Below, one piece after another: positions 1 to 9,529 of a stretch of 64,000 nucleotides of DNA (the first letter of the stretch is position 1; each line of letters starts with the position of its first letter). Below the pieces are notes generated by a model. The model was not told the DNA's origin, did not search any database, and saw only the letters and a list, made by a program, of their open reading frames with translations. The position numbers and the translations under genes are program-made. The stretch is from Cylindrospermum stagnale PCC 7417 (GTDB lineage: Bacteria > Cyanobacteriota > Cyanobacteriia > Cyanobacteriales > Nostocaceae). The stretch covers positions 1,959,001 through 2,023,000 of the forward strand of contig NC_019757.1 in NCBI RefSeq assembly GCF_000317535.1, given 5' to 3'.

Positions 1-1390
1 TCTGCTGGGAACACCAACACCTAAAGGATACAAGTTTTCATTGTCTCTACTTTTGGCAAAAATTTATTTAGCAGCTGAAGGCATTAGTTTAGAAAACGGC
101 AAGCATGATCTCGCTGCTATGCGGTTTGGAAATACTGAATTACCCCAGTTTTTACCTAACTCTGGGGGATATGTGCGAACCGATGCTGGTGGTGTTCAAG
201 TACTACTCAATTTTCGTAGTGGTCGAGAACGATTTAGAACTTTATCTCTGAATGATATCAAAACAGGAAATTTTCAGCCTGAGTGGATACGCGATCGCAT
301 TGTGATTATTGGGATGACTACCCCTAGTCGTAAAGATTTCACAACCACTTCTGCTATTCCATCTACAACTAAATCTGCCCCAGGGCAAATTTATGGAGTA
401 GAAATCCATGCCCATGCTGTTAGCCAAATTATCAGTGCAACCCTTGACAATAGAGCACTAATAAATACTTGGTCTGACGGCTGGGAATATATCTGGATAT
501 TAGGTTGGGGTAGCTTGGGGATTTGTTTAGCTAGATTCACAACATCTCCATTAATAAATCTTTTGGCTGTTGGAATTGCTAGCACTAGTCTAGTAGCCAT
601 TAGTTATTTATTTCTAACTTGGGGTTTGTGGGTTCCATTTATACCAGCAATAATAGTTTTGGCTTTTAATGGTGTAGGAATGACGGCTTTCTATCAATAT
701 GATCAGGCACTACGTTCTCGAATTAAAGCCCACAAAACCGTCATTGAGCATACATTTGAAACGATTCACAATGGTCCACTGCAAATACTCGGAAAAGCTT
801 TAAAGCGTATTCGAGATCAAGATTCGCCATCAGCAGAATTACTTGCAGAAATAGAAAAAGAACTAGAAAAACTGAATCATGACCTACGGGGAATTCATGA
901 ATTTTTACAGCGAGAACCTCCATCTCAAGATAGTAGCCTTTATTTAGGAAAAGGTTTAGAGTTGAATTTGCAAGATCCTCTTCACGAACTTCTTTATCAA
1001 GTCTACAGTCATGTCTTAGAGCGAAACTTTCCCTACTTTAGAAAGCTTAGAGTTAAAATCCGGTCATTTGACCCTATAGATGAGCGAGGCTTAAGTGTTG
1101 AAATAAAGCGGGGACTCTGCCGCTTTCTGGAAGAGGCTTTATGCAATGTCGGCAAACACGCCATAGCAGTAACCCGCCTTGAAGTCACTTGTTCTTCATC
1201 TGAAGGCTGGTACACTCTAAGCATTATAGATGATGGCTTGGGTATAAACTCATCTAGAGAAGGTCGGGGAACACAGCAGTTTAGAAATTTAGCTCGACAA
1301 CTCAAAGGCAAATTTAGGCGAGTAGCACTTACTCCTAGAGGGACTCTTTGTGAGTTGTCTTGGCCTGTAGTAAAGTTTTACTTGTGGTAA
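1..1390 (+). CDS. CHASE2-domain sensor histidine kinase (5' truncated by window edge)
   Basis: The reading frame is open from base 2, so the N-terminus lies outside the window; the TTG at 41 is only an internal codon. The visible part begins in a CHASE2 extracellular sensor domain (motif DRIVIIGMTTPSRKD, then GQIYGVEIHAHAVSQI). Three or so hydrophobic segments follow (about codons 145-220 counted from 41). A cytoplasmic kinase region comes next, with the H-box TIHNGPLQ and a degenerate HATPase domain (EEALCNVGKHA as N-box, DDGLGI as G1 box). The NGPLQ H-box is typical of the LuxR/NarL-coupled HisKA_3-like kinases. It probably senses an unknown periplasmic signal and phosphorylates a response regulator not present here. 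The next gene downstream is a DUF928 fragment; CHASE2 and DUF928 genes are often neighbours in cyanobacteria. Function class is confident, ligand unknown. Confidence 0.88.
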   Translation, partial: LLGTPTPKGYKFSLSLLLAKIYLAAEGISLENGKHDLAAMRFGNTELPQFLPNSGGYVRTDAGGVQVLLNFRSGRERFRTLSLNDIKTGNFQPEWIRDRIVIIGMTTPSRKDFTTTSAIPSTTKSAPGQIYGVEIHAHAVSQIISATLDNRALINTWSDGWEYIWILGWGSLGICLARFTTSPLINLLAVGIASTSLVAISYLFLTWGLWVPFIPAIIVLAFNGVGMTAFYQYDQALRSRIKAHKTVIEHTFETIHNGPLQILGKALKRIRDQDSPSAELLAEIEKELEKLNHDLRGIHEFLQREPPSQDSSLYLGKGLELNLQDPLHELLYQVYSHVLERNFPYFRKLRVKIRSFDPIDERGLSVEIKRGLCRFLEEALCNVGKHAIAVTRLEVTCSSSEGWYTLSIIDDGLGINSSREGRGTQQFRNLARQLKGKFRRVALTPRGTLCELSWPVVKFYLW

Positions 1391-1823
1391 TAAAAAAATA
1401 TATATTACCTATTTTATTGACAATTTATCCCCTTGGATAGATTTTCGTCTTGCTAAGAATACCATTTTATCCAGCAAAATAGGGGTGTTTCCTATCATCA
1501 ATTTTGAACAGAGAAAGATGTAATTATGCCTGTAAAACAACCAGAAAACAAAAAACCAATCTAGCTTTAATTGCATTAGTATTTAACTATTAATTTAGGC
1601 ATTTTACTCAAAATTAGAGAGAAAAATTATCTAATATTTTTAGCCAATATTCTCGGAAATTTTGGATAAATAGCACAGATGATTGGCAACATTAATAAAA
1701 AATGTAGCTAATGATAATGTTTAAGTTAAAAATTCAGGATTTACTAAGTGTCCAAAGTCAAGAATGGGTTATCAAGGGACGATTCTATGATTTTTTCAAT
1801 GCGATGCCGAAGGAGACAAGATA
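1391..1823. other. AT-rich intergenic region, no gene seen
   Basis: This is AT-rich DNA between the CHASE2 kinase and the DUF928 fragment. A short ORF starting at 1748 overlaps the fragment in another frame and has no protein-like features. The segment around 1801-1820 carries a GCCGAAGG motif of the kind found in dispersed Nostoc palindromes; a related copy lies just after the fragment at about 2081-2090. Confidence 0.5.
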
Positions 1824-2075
1824 ATGATTCACAGGAAGTGGCTCCTGCACAAACTTTTGGATGCCAAACTTTTAACAAGTTGTATTTTGAGTATGACGCT
1901 GGGTTTAAGTCAGACTGCACTAGCTGGATATCAGCCACCGCCCGATCAAAAACCTCCAAGTGGGCATTCCGACTCATCAGGAGTCAGGGGAGTTCACAAT
2001 AATCGGCGGGCGACGCTAACACTACTCGCTCCAGCAACCTACGTTGGAAGAACTACTTTGCCCCCTCGAAGGTAA
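1824..2075 (+). pseudogene. Truncated DUF928-family secreted protein
   Basis: This 83-codon frame encodes a signal peptide ending in QTALA (about residue 36). It is followed by AGYQPPPDQKPPSG and GVRG, then LTLLAPATYVGRTT. That order (proline-rich linker, G-R-G, then LAP..hvG.T) matches the N-terminal part of DUF928 proteins, which are normally over 200 residues long. The frame stops at LPPRR, where the family normally continues into a conserved PTFAWFVP-like segment, and no continuation is evident downstream. I read it as a gene remnant or a short secreted derivative, placed next to a CHASE2 kinase with which full-length DUF928 genes commonly associate. Family assignment is from memory of the motif and is moderately sure. 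Confidence 0.55.
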
Positions 2076-2340
2076 TCTCTATGCCGAAGCAAGAATGTGG
2101 TGCAATACATTTAGATAGCAAAGTTTTTGTCAAAAAAATATTTCTTAATCTTTAATCAAAAAATATAATGTTATTTTAGAGATAAATGTATAATTACTGT
2201 AATTAATCACACATAAATCATTCAGTGTTATACAGTTGGGCCTTTAAAAGTGGCTTCTTGCCAAACGTATTTTGCTCAACAACCGTGCCAATATAGACAG
2301 TAGAGTGTCATCTTGAGCAAGAGGAAGGCTAAATAACGCT

Positions 2341-3300
2341 GTGCAGATAACATTCTTAGGCACGAGTTCCGGGGTACCCACGCGATCACGTAATGTTTCC
2401 AGCTTCGCCCTGCGATTACCGCAACGGGCAGAACTGTGGTTATTTGACTGTGGTGAAGGTACTCAACATCAACTTTTGCGGAGTGACTTGAAAAGTAGCC
2501 AACTCTGCCGAATTTTTATCACCCACATGCACGGTGATCACATTTTTGGCTTGATGGGACTTCTTGCCAGTTGTGGTTTAGCTGGGAATGTAGAACGAAT
2601 TGATATCTACGGTCCATCTGGATTAAATGAATACCTGCAAGCTGCCTCACGTTACTCCCACACTCACTTTTCTTACCCTGTCAAAGTTCACGCCGTTCGT
2701 CCAGGGGTAATTTACGAAGATGATGAGTTCACCGTTAGCTGTGGTCTATTGCATCATCGCATTACAGCTTTTGGCTACCGCATAGCCGAAAAAGACCGAA
2801 CAGGACGCTTTGATCTAGAAAAAGCTAAGGCATTGCAAATTCCTGCCGGTCGCCTTTATGGTCAACTTAAGCGTGGTGAAACGGTGACCCTTGATGATGG
2901 ACGAGTGATTAATGGCAGCGAATTATGTGGACCTAGAGAAATTGGCCGTAAGATTTCCTATTGTACAGATACAGTTTATTGTGACGGCGCGGTGCAATTA
3001 GCACAGGATGCGGATGTGTTAATTCACGAGGCAACTTTTGCCCATCAAGATGCAGACATGGCTTTTCAAAGGTTGCATTCTACAACCACAATGGCAGCGC
3101 AAACAGCTTTAGCTGCTGGGGCCCATCGACTTATTATGACTCATTTCAGCCCCCGCTATGCTCCTGGAAATACCCTAGATCTTCAGGATCTACTTCAGGA
3201 AGCCCGTGCTATTTTTCCCAGCACGGACATGGCTCATGACTTCATGGTTTATGACGTACCCAGGCGGCGGGAAGTTGAGTTAACTAAAGTAGGTGTTTGA
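2341..3300 (+). CDS. rnz: Ribonuclease Z (tRNase Z, tRNA 3' processing endonuclease)
   Basis: The 319-residue protein is the usual length for the short bacterial tRNase Z. It opens with the beta-lactamase-fold strand MQITFLGTSSGVPT and carries the zinc motif H62-x-H64-x-D66-H67 in THMHGDH. Further metal ligands are in SYCTDTVYCDGA (Asp) and LIHEATFAH, with the C-terminal MTHFSPRY supplying the last histidine. It removes 3' trailers from pre-tRNAs as a cytoplasmic homodimer. The start is a GTG at 2341, which fits the conserved N-terminus exactly. It stands alone, with a hairpin terminator directly after the stop codon. Very confident. Confidence 0.97.
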   Translation: MQITFLGTSSGVPTRSRNVSSFALRLPQRAELWLFDCGEGTQHQLLRSDLKSSQLCRIFITHMHGDHIFGLMGLLASCGLAGNVERIDIYGPSGLNEYLQAASRYSHTHFSYPVKVHAVRPGVIYEDDEFTVSCGLLHHRITAFGYRIAEKDRTGRFDLEKAKALQIPAGRLYGQLKRGETVTLDDGRVINGSELCGPREIGRKISYCTDTVYCDGAVQLAQDADVLIHEATFAHQDADMAFQRLHSTTTMAAQTALAAGAHRLIMTHFSPRYAPGNTLDLQDLLQEARAIFPSTDMAHDFMVYDVPRRREVELTKVGV

Positions 3301-3307
3301 ACTTTTT

Positions 3308-3336
3308 GGGGCGTTACGGAAGTCGTAACACACCCC
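3308..3336 (+). terminator. Hairpin terminator after rnz
   Basis: The stem GTTACG (3313-3318) pairs with CGTAAC (3324-3329) around a 5-nt loop. An outer GGGG (3308-3311) can pair with CCCC (3333-3336), and a T-rich stretch follows at 3341-3347. It begins 8 bp after the rnz stop codon. Confidence 0.65.
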
Positions 3337-4135
3337 TAAATTCTTTTCTAATTATTTGCGCCTACCTAATTATCAGAGCCAGTCAACTTGTTTTTTACAA
3401 ATTTCCTATTGAGTTTATAAAATCTTTAATTTTAATAATCACCCTCAGCCTAATTTTTACTTTAATTTTCTACTTTCTTGTCACAAAAAGTACATTATAT
3501 AATAATTTAATCCTATAGATTTAAAGTTTTTAGGCTTATTACTAGGAACTGAACTATATCCATAAAAGACTAAATATTAGTATAAAATTAACAACTTACT
3601 CCAAGCTATAAAATCCTTAATTAGTAAGTCTTTTGTAAAGATGTAGAGCGAGGATTGACTATCTCCATAGTTTTACTTTAGCCTCAACCTTATTACTTCA
3701 AATCGCCATCTAACTTCAAATATTTTCAGCGTAAATTTATTGTAGTGCCTACTTCTACTTTGCAGTTATAGTCATGAATACCCTCGCTGCCTAAAGATTG
3801 TAAATAAAAAGCCCAAAAAATTCTCAGAGTTTTTACTCTATACAAAAACTACTGTTTTAACTAGAACTTAGTAACCTTTAATTCCTCTTTAAACAAACCC
3901 AATAAAATAAATTTTTGAAAAAACTTGTTAACTCAATGCTGATTAGCAACACATAGGCATGAATTCATAAAAATGCAAGCGCTACTTAGGAGAATATTCT
4001 AGGAAGTAGTTCTGCCATAAACGGAAGCATAATTGTTGAGAATTTGCTAGAAATCATTGAGTATAACTACATCTCAACCCAAATTACCACAATGAGCTTC
4101 CAGATATAGTGTTTTAACATTAGAGGACTTTGATA
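3337..4135. other. Long AT-rich intergenic region, no gene seen
   Basis: About 800 bp separate rnz from the exopolysaccharide gene. A hydrophobic frame at 3297-3518 runs through the rnz terminator and lacks a ribosome binding site, so it is not called. The rest has frequent stops in all frames. The leader and promoter of the Wzc-like gene should lie in the last 200 bp, but I could not define a convincing -35/-10 pair. Confidence 0.5.
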
Positions 4136-6355
4136 GTGGCTAAAACTGGTCTGAATCGAGAAGAAATGGTTACTACCTCTGCACAAGGCATAGTTGAGAT
4201 CAGACAACTATCTACAATTCTGTTTCAGCGACGCTTTCTCATCTTGGGTGTTTCCTGCCTAGTCATGACAGTTACAAGCCTTCTGGCTGTTGTTACCAAA
4301 CCGACTTACCAAAGCTCTATGCAGATACTGGTGAGTTCTAACTTGGATAAAGAGGTAAGGTCAACAAATGTTCAGAAAGATGTAACTAGCGAATTAAATG
4401 ACGTAAATTTTTTAGTTGTTGACAACAAGACTCAGATGAAATTAATGCTGAGTTCCAAACTGATCCAAAAAGCTGTACATTTGCTGCGTTCTAATTATCC
4501 AAATATCACTTTAGAAGATATCAAAGGTAAAAGGGCGATCAGCAAAATATCATCACTGAAAGTGACTCAAGTTGCAGGAGAATCAGGAGTTAATCGGGTT
4601 TTTAGTCAAGTCTTTGAAGTTTCCTTTAAAGACCATGACCCAGTGAAAGCCCAAAGAGTGCTGCAAGCCCTACAAAAAGTTTACCAAGACTACAATATAG
4701 AGCAACGCCAGCAGCGTTTGAATCAGGGGCTAGCTTTGGTTAACAATCGCCTGCCGAAAATTCAAAAGGAGGTGAGAGAAGCTGAGAAAAAGTTGGAACA
4801 GTTTCGTCAGCAACATAATTTACTCGATCCGCAAGTACAAAGTAAAATCCTGCTGGGATCTCTTGCTGAGGTTCAAAAACAGCGACAAACCACTCGTATA
4901 CAGATCCAAGAGTTACAGGCTCAGTACAATAATCTAGAGCAAAAAATTGCATCTTCTACCCAGAACCCATTAATTTCCTCGCCTTCGAGTCAGTCAACCC
5001 GCTACCAAGCGCTACTGAACGAGATTCAAAAGACGGAAATGGACTTAGCTAAGGAGCAGATGCGCTATACAGACGACTACCCAACAGTAAAAAAACTTAA
5101 GCAGCAACGCCAAAGTCAACTGGCGCTATTACAGCAAGAGATGGCAGACAAAGCTACTACCACCAGCAGTACAGCAAAACCATTATTGACACAAGACCAG
5201 ATGGCGAAGGTTGACCAGCAGCTAGTAAACGAGTTAATTCAGGTGCAGACGACTGCTATTGGACTAATTACCAATGAAAAGAATCTAGCTGAGTCAGAAC
5301 AGCAAATCCGCTCGCAGCTAAATAAGTACCCCAGCCTCATAGCGGAGTACAACCGTCTGCTGCCGGAGGTGGGAGCTTCTCGCAAAGCACTTGAGCAACT
5401 ACTTCAATCACAACAGTTTCTGGGACTAAAAATTGCTCAGGGAGGGTTTGATTGGCAAGTTGTAGAAGAACCGGAACTAGGAATCTACATGGGCAATGGT
5501 AGATTATTACTGTTACTTGGGGGAGTGCTAATTGGGCCGATTTTAGGTGTAGCAGCAGCCCTAATTTGGGCATTTTTTAATAATGCTATTTTTTCGGCAA
5601 AAGATTTACAGAAGCTAACAAACAGACCGTTATTGGGGTCAGTGCCAAAACTAGCGCCACATGGTAAGAACAAGCGAACCAAGAGCCTATCTTTAAAGGG
5701 ATGGCGAACCGAAGCTCCTTCTATGGTAGAAGCTAGTACTGGGTTGCCTGTCCATGAAACCCTGGATATAATCTATCAAAACATTCAAATATTAAAGTAT
5801 CCCTTCCGTTTCAAGTCACTGATGTTGACTTCAGCGCTACCTGGGGAAGGCAAAACAACCTTGGCTTTGGGGCTTGGGGCTAGTGCGGCCCATATGCATC
5901 GACGGGTACTCGTTATTGATGCCAATTTGCGATACCCTAGGCTGCACAAAATTCTAGAACTGTCCAATGACTGGGGGCTATCTCTATTATTAGTGGATGG
6001 GACAGATGCCAATTTTGATGATTATATTCAGCCGATTCATCCCTATATTGATATTTTGACTGCTGGTCCGACACCAGATGATGCGGTGAATTTGCTAAGT
6101 TCTCAGCGGATGAAAGAATTGATTGAGTTGTTTGAGCAAACCTATGACCTAGTGCTGATAGATGCACCGGCTATTTTCGGCACGGTTGATGCCAGGATTG
6201 TGGCATCTTTGTGTAATGGGATTATTATGGTGGGGCGTATTGGTCAGGTATCTCCAAATGAACTGATTCAAGCTACAGAAGTTTTGAACCAGTTGAATTT
6301 AATTGGCATTGTGGCTAATGAAGTGAGCAATTCTCCAAAACTCCTAGCATCCTAG
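4136..6355 (+). CDS. Wzc/GumC-like polysaccharide co-polymerase with BY-kinase-type ATPase domain
   Basis: A Wzz domain with a transmembrane helix near residues 28-48 is followed by a long periplasmic coiled coil (about 190-450). A second membrane helix (about 455-480) leads into a cytoplasmic P-loop ATPase. The ATPase shows Walker A LPGEGKTT, Walker A' VLVIDANLRYP and Walker B DLVLIDAP, as in bacterial tyrosine autokinases. These proteins control chain length and export of exopolysaccharide at the inner membrane. The C-terminus ends at VSNSPKLLAS without the usual tyrosine cluster, so autophosphorylation of a tail is unlikely. AGAGGA at 4122-4127 sits 8 bp before the GTG at 4136, which I prefer over the TTG at 4130 (too close to the site). 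It is monocistronic here; no glycosyltransferases are adjacent. Confidence 0.9.
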   Translation: MAKTGLNREEMVTTSAQGIVEIRQLSTILFQRRFLILGVSCLVMTVTSLLAVVTKPTYQSSMQILVSSNLDKEVRSTNVQKDVTSELNDVNFLVVDNKTQMKLMLSSKLIQKAVHLLRSNYPNITLEDIKGKRAISKISSLKVTQVAGESGVNRVFSQVFEVSFKDHDPVKAQRVLQALQKVYQDYNIEQRQQRLNQGLALVNNRLPKIQKEVREAEKKLEQFRQQHNLLDPQVQSKILLGSLAEVQKQRQTTRIQIQELQAQYNNLEQKIASSTQNPLISSPSSQSTRYQALLNEIQKTEMDLAKEQMRYTDDYPTVKKLKQQRQSQLALLQQEMADKATTTSSTAKPLLTQDQMAKVDQQLVNELIQVQTTAIGLITNEKNLAESEQQIRSQLNKYPSLIAEYNRLLPEVGASRKALEQLLQSQQFLGLKIAQGGFDWQVVEEPELGIYMGNGRLLLLLGGVLIGPILGVAAALIWAFFNNAIFSAKDLQKLTNRPLLGSVPKLAPHGKNKRTKSLSLKGWRTEAPSMVEASTGLPVHETLDIIYQNIQILKYPFRFKSLMLTSALPGEGKTTLALGLGASAAHMHRRVLVIDANLRYPRLHKILELSNDWGLSLLLVDGTDANFDDYIQPIHPYIDILTAGPTPDDAVNLLSSQRMKELIELFEQTYDLVLIDAPAIFGTVDARIVASLCNGIIMVGRIGQVSPNELIQATEVLNQLNLIGIVANEVSNSPKLLAS

Positions 6356-6649
6356 ACCATAAACCAACAGATCCCTATTCTTTCTCAATTACCCTTCAAG
6401 CTTTGAATCTAAGTTTTTAAATCTAATTTAAACCAACCATACCCAATATGGTTAAGTTAGATGAGAAAAAAGGGATTTACGTGGCATTTATGACAGGAAT
6501 CCTCAATGTAAAAACTACGATGCTTCAAAATGCCTAAAATTATTAAATAGACGCCAATACTGTTGGTTTATGTTTCTGTTGCTCTGGGTGGAGTAACTTT
6601 ACTCAGGACTTACTATTTCTTTAAGGATATAATTACCTGAGGGAGAATG

Positions 6650-7129
6650 TTAATTCTCTGGTGATTTGAGAGCCTGATCCAAAACGTGCCTAGCCTGTTC
6701 TGCTTTAGTTCGCGCTTCTTGATAACGTAGATTAGCTTGGGCAAAATTTTTGAGAACTTTAAAACCTTCTTTGAGACGAGCAATTTCTTCTTCAGTCACT
6801 GACTGATCTGAGAACAGAACATCAACAGCCTGACGAATTTCTAATGCTTCAGCGCGTGATTCCTGGACTTTTAGCTTGAGTGTGGCCAGGTTGCTTAGAA
6901 CCTGAACAGCTTGTGTAATGGCGTCTTCACCGCTAGCAGTATCAGTGATTGCTTCCTTCACCTCAATTAATTGTTGAGGGCTAAATCCTTCTTCTAGTTC
7001 CGTGGGTAGCTTACCTGCATCCATCAACTCCATCAGCTGATCCATTGCTTTTTCACGGGCTTTGGCTGAATCTTTGCCAGGAACAGTGAGGATAATTTCT
7101 GGACTTTGAACGAGAGTGTACTGAACCAT
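6650..7129 (-). CDS. Conserved cyanobacterial protein of unknown function
   Basis: I do not know a function. The protein starts MVQYTLVQSPEIILTVPGKDSAKAREKAMDQLMEL and is about 159 residues, acidic, soluble and mostly alpha-helical, with a heptad-like region from about residue 85 to the end. There is no signal peptide or membrane segment. A TTG 39 bp further upstream (7168) keeps the frame open, but it has no ribosome binding site and the added residues look non-conserved, so I take the ATG at 7129. It stands alone between two unrelated genes. I recall similar proteins annotated as hypothetical in Nostoc genomes. Confidence 0.75.
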   Translation of the reverse strand: MVQYTLVQSPEIILTVPGKDSAKAREKAMDQLMELMDAGKLPTELEEGFSPQQLIEVKEAITDTASGEDAITQAVQVLSNLATLKLKVQESRAEALEIRQAVDVLFSDQSVTEEEIARLKEGFKVLKNFAQANLRYQEARTKAEQARHVLDQALKSPEN

Positions 7130-7652
7130 ATTTAGGCGGAAAAATTGCTGGTTAACCAATCCGGGCAAATTATCATAACATGAAATCTCCCCTGCTAGAT
7201 GACTTGTTGCAGCTAGACCTCGACGGCTACCAGCTAGATTAATCAGTTTTTAATATTTTTCGGTTAGTGATGAAAAGCTTTATATAACCCTGTTGTGTCA
7301 CTCTCCGAAAACATTTGCTATTTCTGAATTCTAGAGCTTTTATCTACCAAGCGATTGCACAATTTCTTTCTAATAACAAATACAACACCCATTTTTTTCT
7401 AATAGGATAGGTTGGATTGATTGGTTGATCAGGCTTTCAGAGCTTGCCCTCCCGGAAAGTGACAAAAGCGGGGTATATAGAGTTGTGTGTACACGCTAGC
7501 CATTTTGACGAGGGGTTAAATTTCCCCATTCCCTTAAAAAAGGGGCAAATCGAGTTTTAACCGAGAAGTATTGAACTAGTCTTGATCTGTTGCCCAAAAT
7601 CAAACTTTATACTGAAGAAAGAGAAAGTGAATTTTAACAGGAGGGGAGAGCA
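7130..7652. other. Intergenic region between divergent genes
   Basis: About 520 bp hold the divergent promoters of the flanking genes. A CCCTT-AAAA-AAGGG hairpin lies around 7529-7543, a short palindrome of the sort scattered in Nostoc genomes. No ORF or RNA gene is apparent. Confidence 0.45.
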
Positions 7653-8951
7653 ATGGCTCCCAATCCCAGCATCATGCGATCTGTGGAACAATTGGGCTAC
7701 CGAGTCACTGTTGGTGATGTGGCAAGCTTTGCAGGATTAAATGTAGCTGAAGCGAGTCAGGGCTTATTAGCCTTGGCGTCTGATGCTGGCGGACATTTAC
7801 AGGTAGCAGAATCAGGTGATATTGTCTACCTATTTCCGCAGAATTTCCGGGGAATATTGCGTAATAAATACTTGCAGTTGCGGTTGCAGGAATGGTGGAA
7901 AAAAGTCTGGGGGGTGCTTTTTTACTTAATTCGTATTTCCTTTGGAGTTTTCTTAATTGTTTCTATCGCTCTGATAACGGTTACCATCATGGTCATCATT
8001 ACGGCTATCAATTCAGATCGCGACGGTGACAATAGGAGTAGTAATTCTGGTGGTGGTGGTGGGTTTTTCTTTTTCCCAGATTTATTCTGGTATTTTAGTC
8101 CAGGTTATGAGACTAACAACCAGGAACGCCGGCGGGAAAGGGGGGAAAACAGCGATCTCAATTTCTTTGAGGCTGTGTTTTCGTTTTTGTTTGGTGATGG
8201 TAATCCTAATGCCAATTTAGAAGAACGCCGCTGGCAAGAAATTGGTACTGTGATTCGGAATAACCGTGGTGCAGTAGTAGCAGAACAAATTGCTCCTTAT
8301 CTTGATCATATTGGTGAAAAATATCAACAAGAGTACGAAGATTATATGCTGCCGGTGTTGATCCGATTCAATGGGCAACCGACGGTAAGTCCTGAAGGGC
8401 AAATTGTCTATTATTTCCCTGAGTTGCAGGTGAGTGCCACTAAAAAGCGTCGTCAGGCAATAGCAACGTATTTAGAGGAATTTCCCTGGCGTTTTAGTGC
8501 GGCAAGTTCAGGACAAGTCTTGCTGAGTGCGGGCTTAGGTGTACTCAATTTTGTTGGTGCGTTGGTACTGGGAAGTTTGTTGAGAGACGGCGCAGTTGCG
8601 GCTCAATTGGGTGGATTGGTGGCTTTTGTACAAGGGATTTATTGGCTGCTATTGGCTTATGGAGCGGGTTTTTTGGGTGTACCCTTAGTGCGTTATTTCT
8701 GGATTCAGTGGCGCAATCGCCAAATTAGCGATCGCAACCACAATCGTCTTAACCGAGCTAGGATATTGGCAAACCCGGATAATTCTTTACAGCAGAAGAT
8801 TACTTACGCCCGTCAGTTTGCTGGAGAAAAAGTCATTGGTAAGGAAGATTTAGCCTACTCTACCGAAACGGATTTACTTGAACAGGAAGTTGAGCATTCT
8901 GCACAAATTGATGCTGAATGGCAACGGCGATTAGACGCGTCACAAGATTAA
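7653..8951 (+). CDS. Membrane protein of unknown function with glycine/phenylalanine-rich linker
   Basis: The 432-residue protein starts with a soluble domain (about 1-80) that reads like a small winged-helix or DprA-type fold (VTVGDVASFAGLNVAEASQGL) and then YLFPQNFRG. A membrane segment follows (about 88-120), then a low-complexity SGGGGGFFFF linker. A second copy of a similar soluble domain follows (IRNNRGAVVAEQIAPYLD, ending YYFPELQ), then two membrane segments (about 290-350) and an acidic tail. The repeat of a helix-turn-helix-like unit ending in Y-F-P is visible by eye. A strong site, GGAGGGGAG, precedes the ATG. A clear terminator follows. I recognise it as a conserved cyanobacterial/plastid-lineage type of protein but cannot name a role. 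Confidence 0.8.
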   Translation: MAPNPSIMRSVEQLGYRVTVGDVASFAGLNVAEASQGLLALASDAGGHLQVAESGDIVYLFPQNFRGILRNKYLQLRLQEWWKKVWGVLFYLIRISFGVFLIVSIALITVTIMVIITAINSDRDGDNRSSNSGGGGGFFFFPDLFWYFSPGYETNNQERRRERGENSDLNFFEAVFSFLFGDGNPNANLEERRWQEIGTVIRNNRGAVVAEQIAPYLDHIGEKYQQEYEDYMLPVLIRFNGQPTVSPEGQIVYYFPELQVSATKKRRQAIATYLEEFPWRFSAASSGQVLLSAGLGVLNFVGALVLGSLLRDGAVAAQLGGLVAFVQGIYWLLLAYGAGFLGVPLVRYFWIQWRNRQISDRNHNRLNRARILANPDNSLQQKITYARQFAGEKVIGKEDLAYSTETDLLEQEVEHSAQIDAEWQRRLDASQD

Positions 8952-8962
8952 GTTGATTACCT

Positions 8963-8996
8963 AAAAAAGGTGGGCAATGCCTGCCTTTTATTTTTT
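8963..8996 (+). terminator. Rho-independent terminator built from a GGTGGGC-type palindrome
   Basis: AAAAGGTGGGC pairs with GCCTGCCTTTT (two G-U wobbles) around an AAT loop, followed by ATTTTTT. It starts 12 bp after the stop codon at 8951. The core belongs to the GGTGGGC/GCCCACC palindrome family seen elsewhere in the window. Confidence 0.8.
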
Positions 8997-9166
8997 ACTT
9001 TACGCGTCCTAACGAATAGAATTGATGATTTTATTTTTGATTTTTTGCAGCATATAACATCATGGGAGTTGATAAATTTGTGACTTTAACCGAAAGACAA
9101 GGACGTTTCTTTCGAGTGTTATCTTTTGTGAGTATGCCGTTTTGTCAAAACTGGGGTGGGTAGTGC

Positions 9167-9196
9167 TTGCCAATAATTTTTGCAATATGCTAAAAT
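9167..9196 (+). promoter_or_regulatory. Putative sigma-70-type promoter of the higBA pair
   Basis: TTGCCA at 9167-9172 and TAAAAT at 9191-9196 are separated by 18 bp and lie about 30 bp upstream of the toxin start. Nothing else transcribed to the right lies between them and higB. Prediction by eye only. Confidence 0.4.
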
Positions 9197-9226
9197 AACG
9201 CTTATGTCTGTCAACTCATATGATGA

Positions 9227-9529
9227 TTGCATATTATTACCGCTTCTAGGCTGACTAAATTCTGGGAAAAGCACCCCAACTCACAAACTAGCCTGAAAAT
9301 TTGGCTCAAAAATACATCGAAGGCTAAATGGCAGAACTTTGTAGAGTTACGTCAGACCTTCCCATCAGCTGATCAAGTTAGTAATCTCACAGTTTTTGAT
9401 ATAGGCCATAATAAATATCGACTAATTACCTTGGTAGATTACAACTTTCAAAAAGTTTTTATCCGCCATGTCCTCACCCATGCAGAATACGATAAGGAGG
9501 ACTGGAAAAATGACAACTGGTATACGTAA
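9227..9529 (+). CDS. higB: HigB-family toxin (mRNA interferase)
   Basis: The 100-residue protein matches the HigB_toxin family in length and layout. The N-terminus is MHIITASRLTKFWEKHPNSQTSLKIW, the middle is KWQNFVELRQTFPSADQV, and the end is NKYRLITLVDYNFQKVFIRHVLTHAEYDK. HigB toxins are RelE-fold ribonucleases that cut mRNA on or near ribosomes. The start is a TTG that places the conserved MHII at the N-terminus; two ATGs just upstream (9220, 9223) are in another frame. The antitoxin gene begins inside the 3' end of this one, so the toxin is encoded first, as is usual for HigBA loci. Confidence 0.9.
   Translation: MHIITASRLTKFWEKHPNSQTSLKIWLKNTSKAKWQNFVELRQTFPSADQVSNLTVFDIGHNKYRLITLVDYNFQKVFIRHVLTHAEYDKEDWKNDNWYT

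Noticed and set aside
3297-3518. Hydrophobic 73-codon frame after rnz
   Set aside because: It starts with a TTG inside the last rnz codons, translates the rnz terminator hairpin and has no ribosome binding site; AT-rich DNA gives hydrophobic codons by chance.
7130-7168. TTG start extending the 159-residue unknown protein upstream
   Set aside because: No ribosome site and 13 added residues of non-conserved look; the ATG at 7129 fits better.
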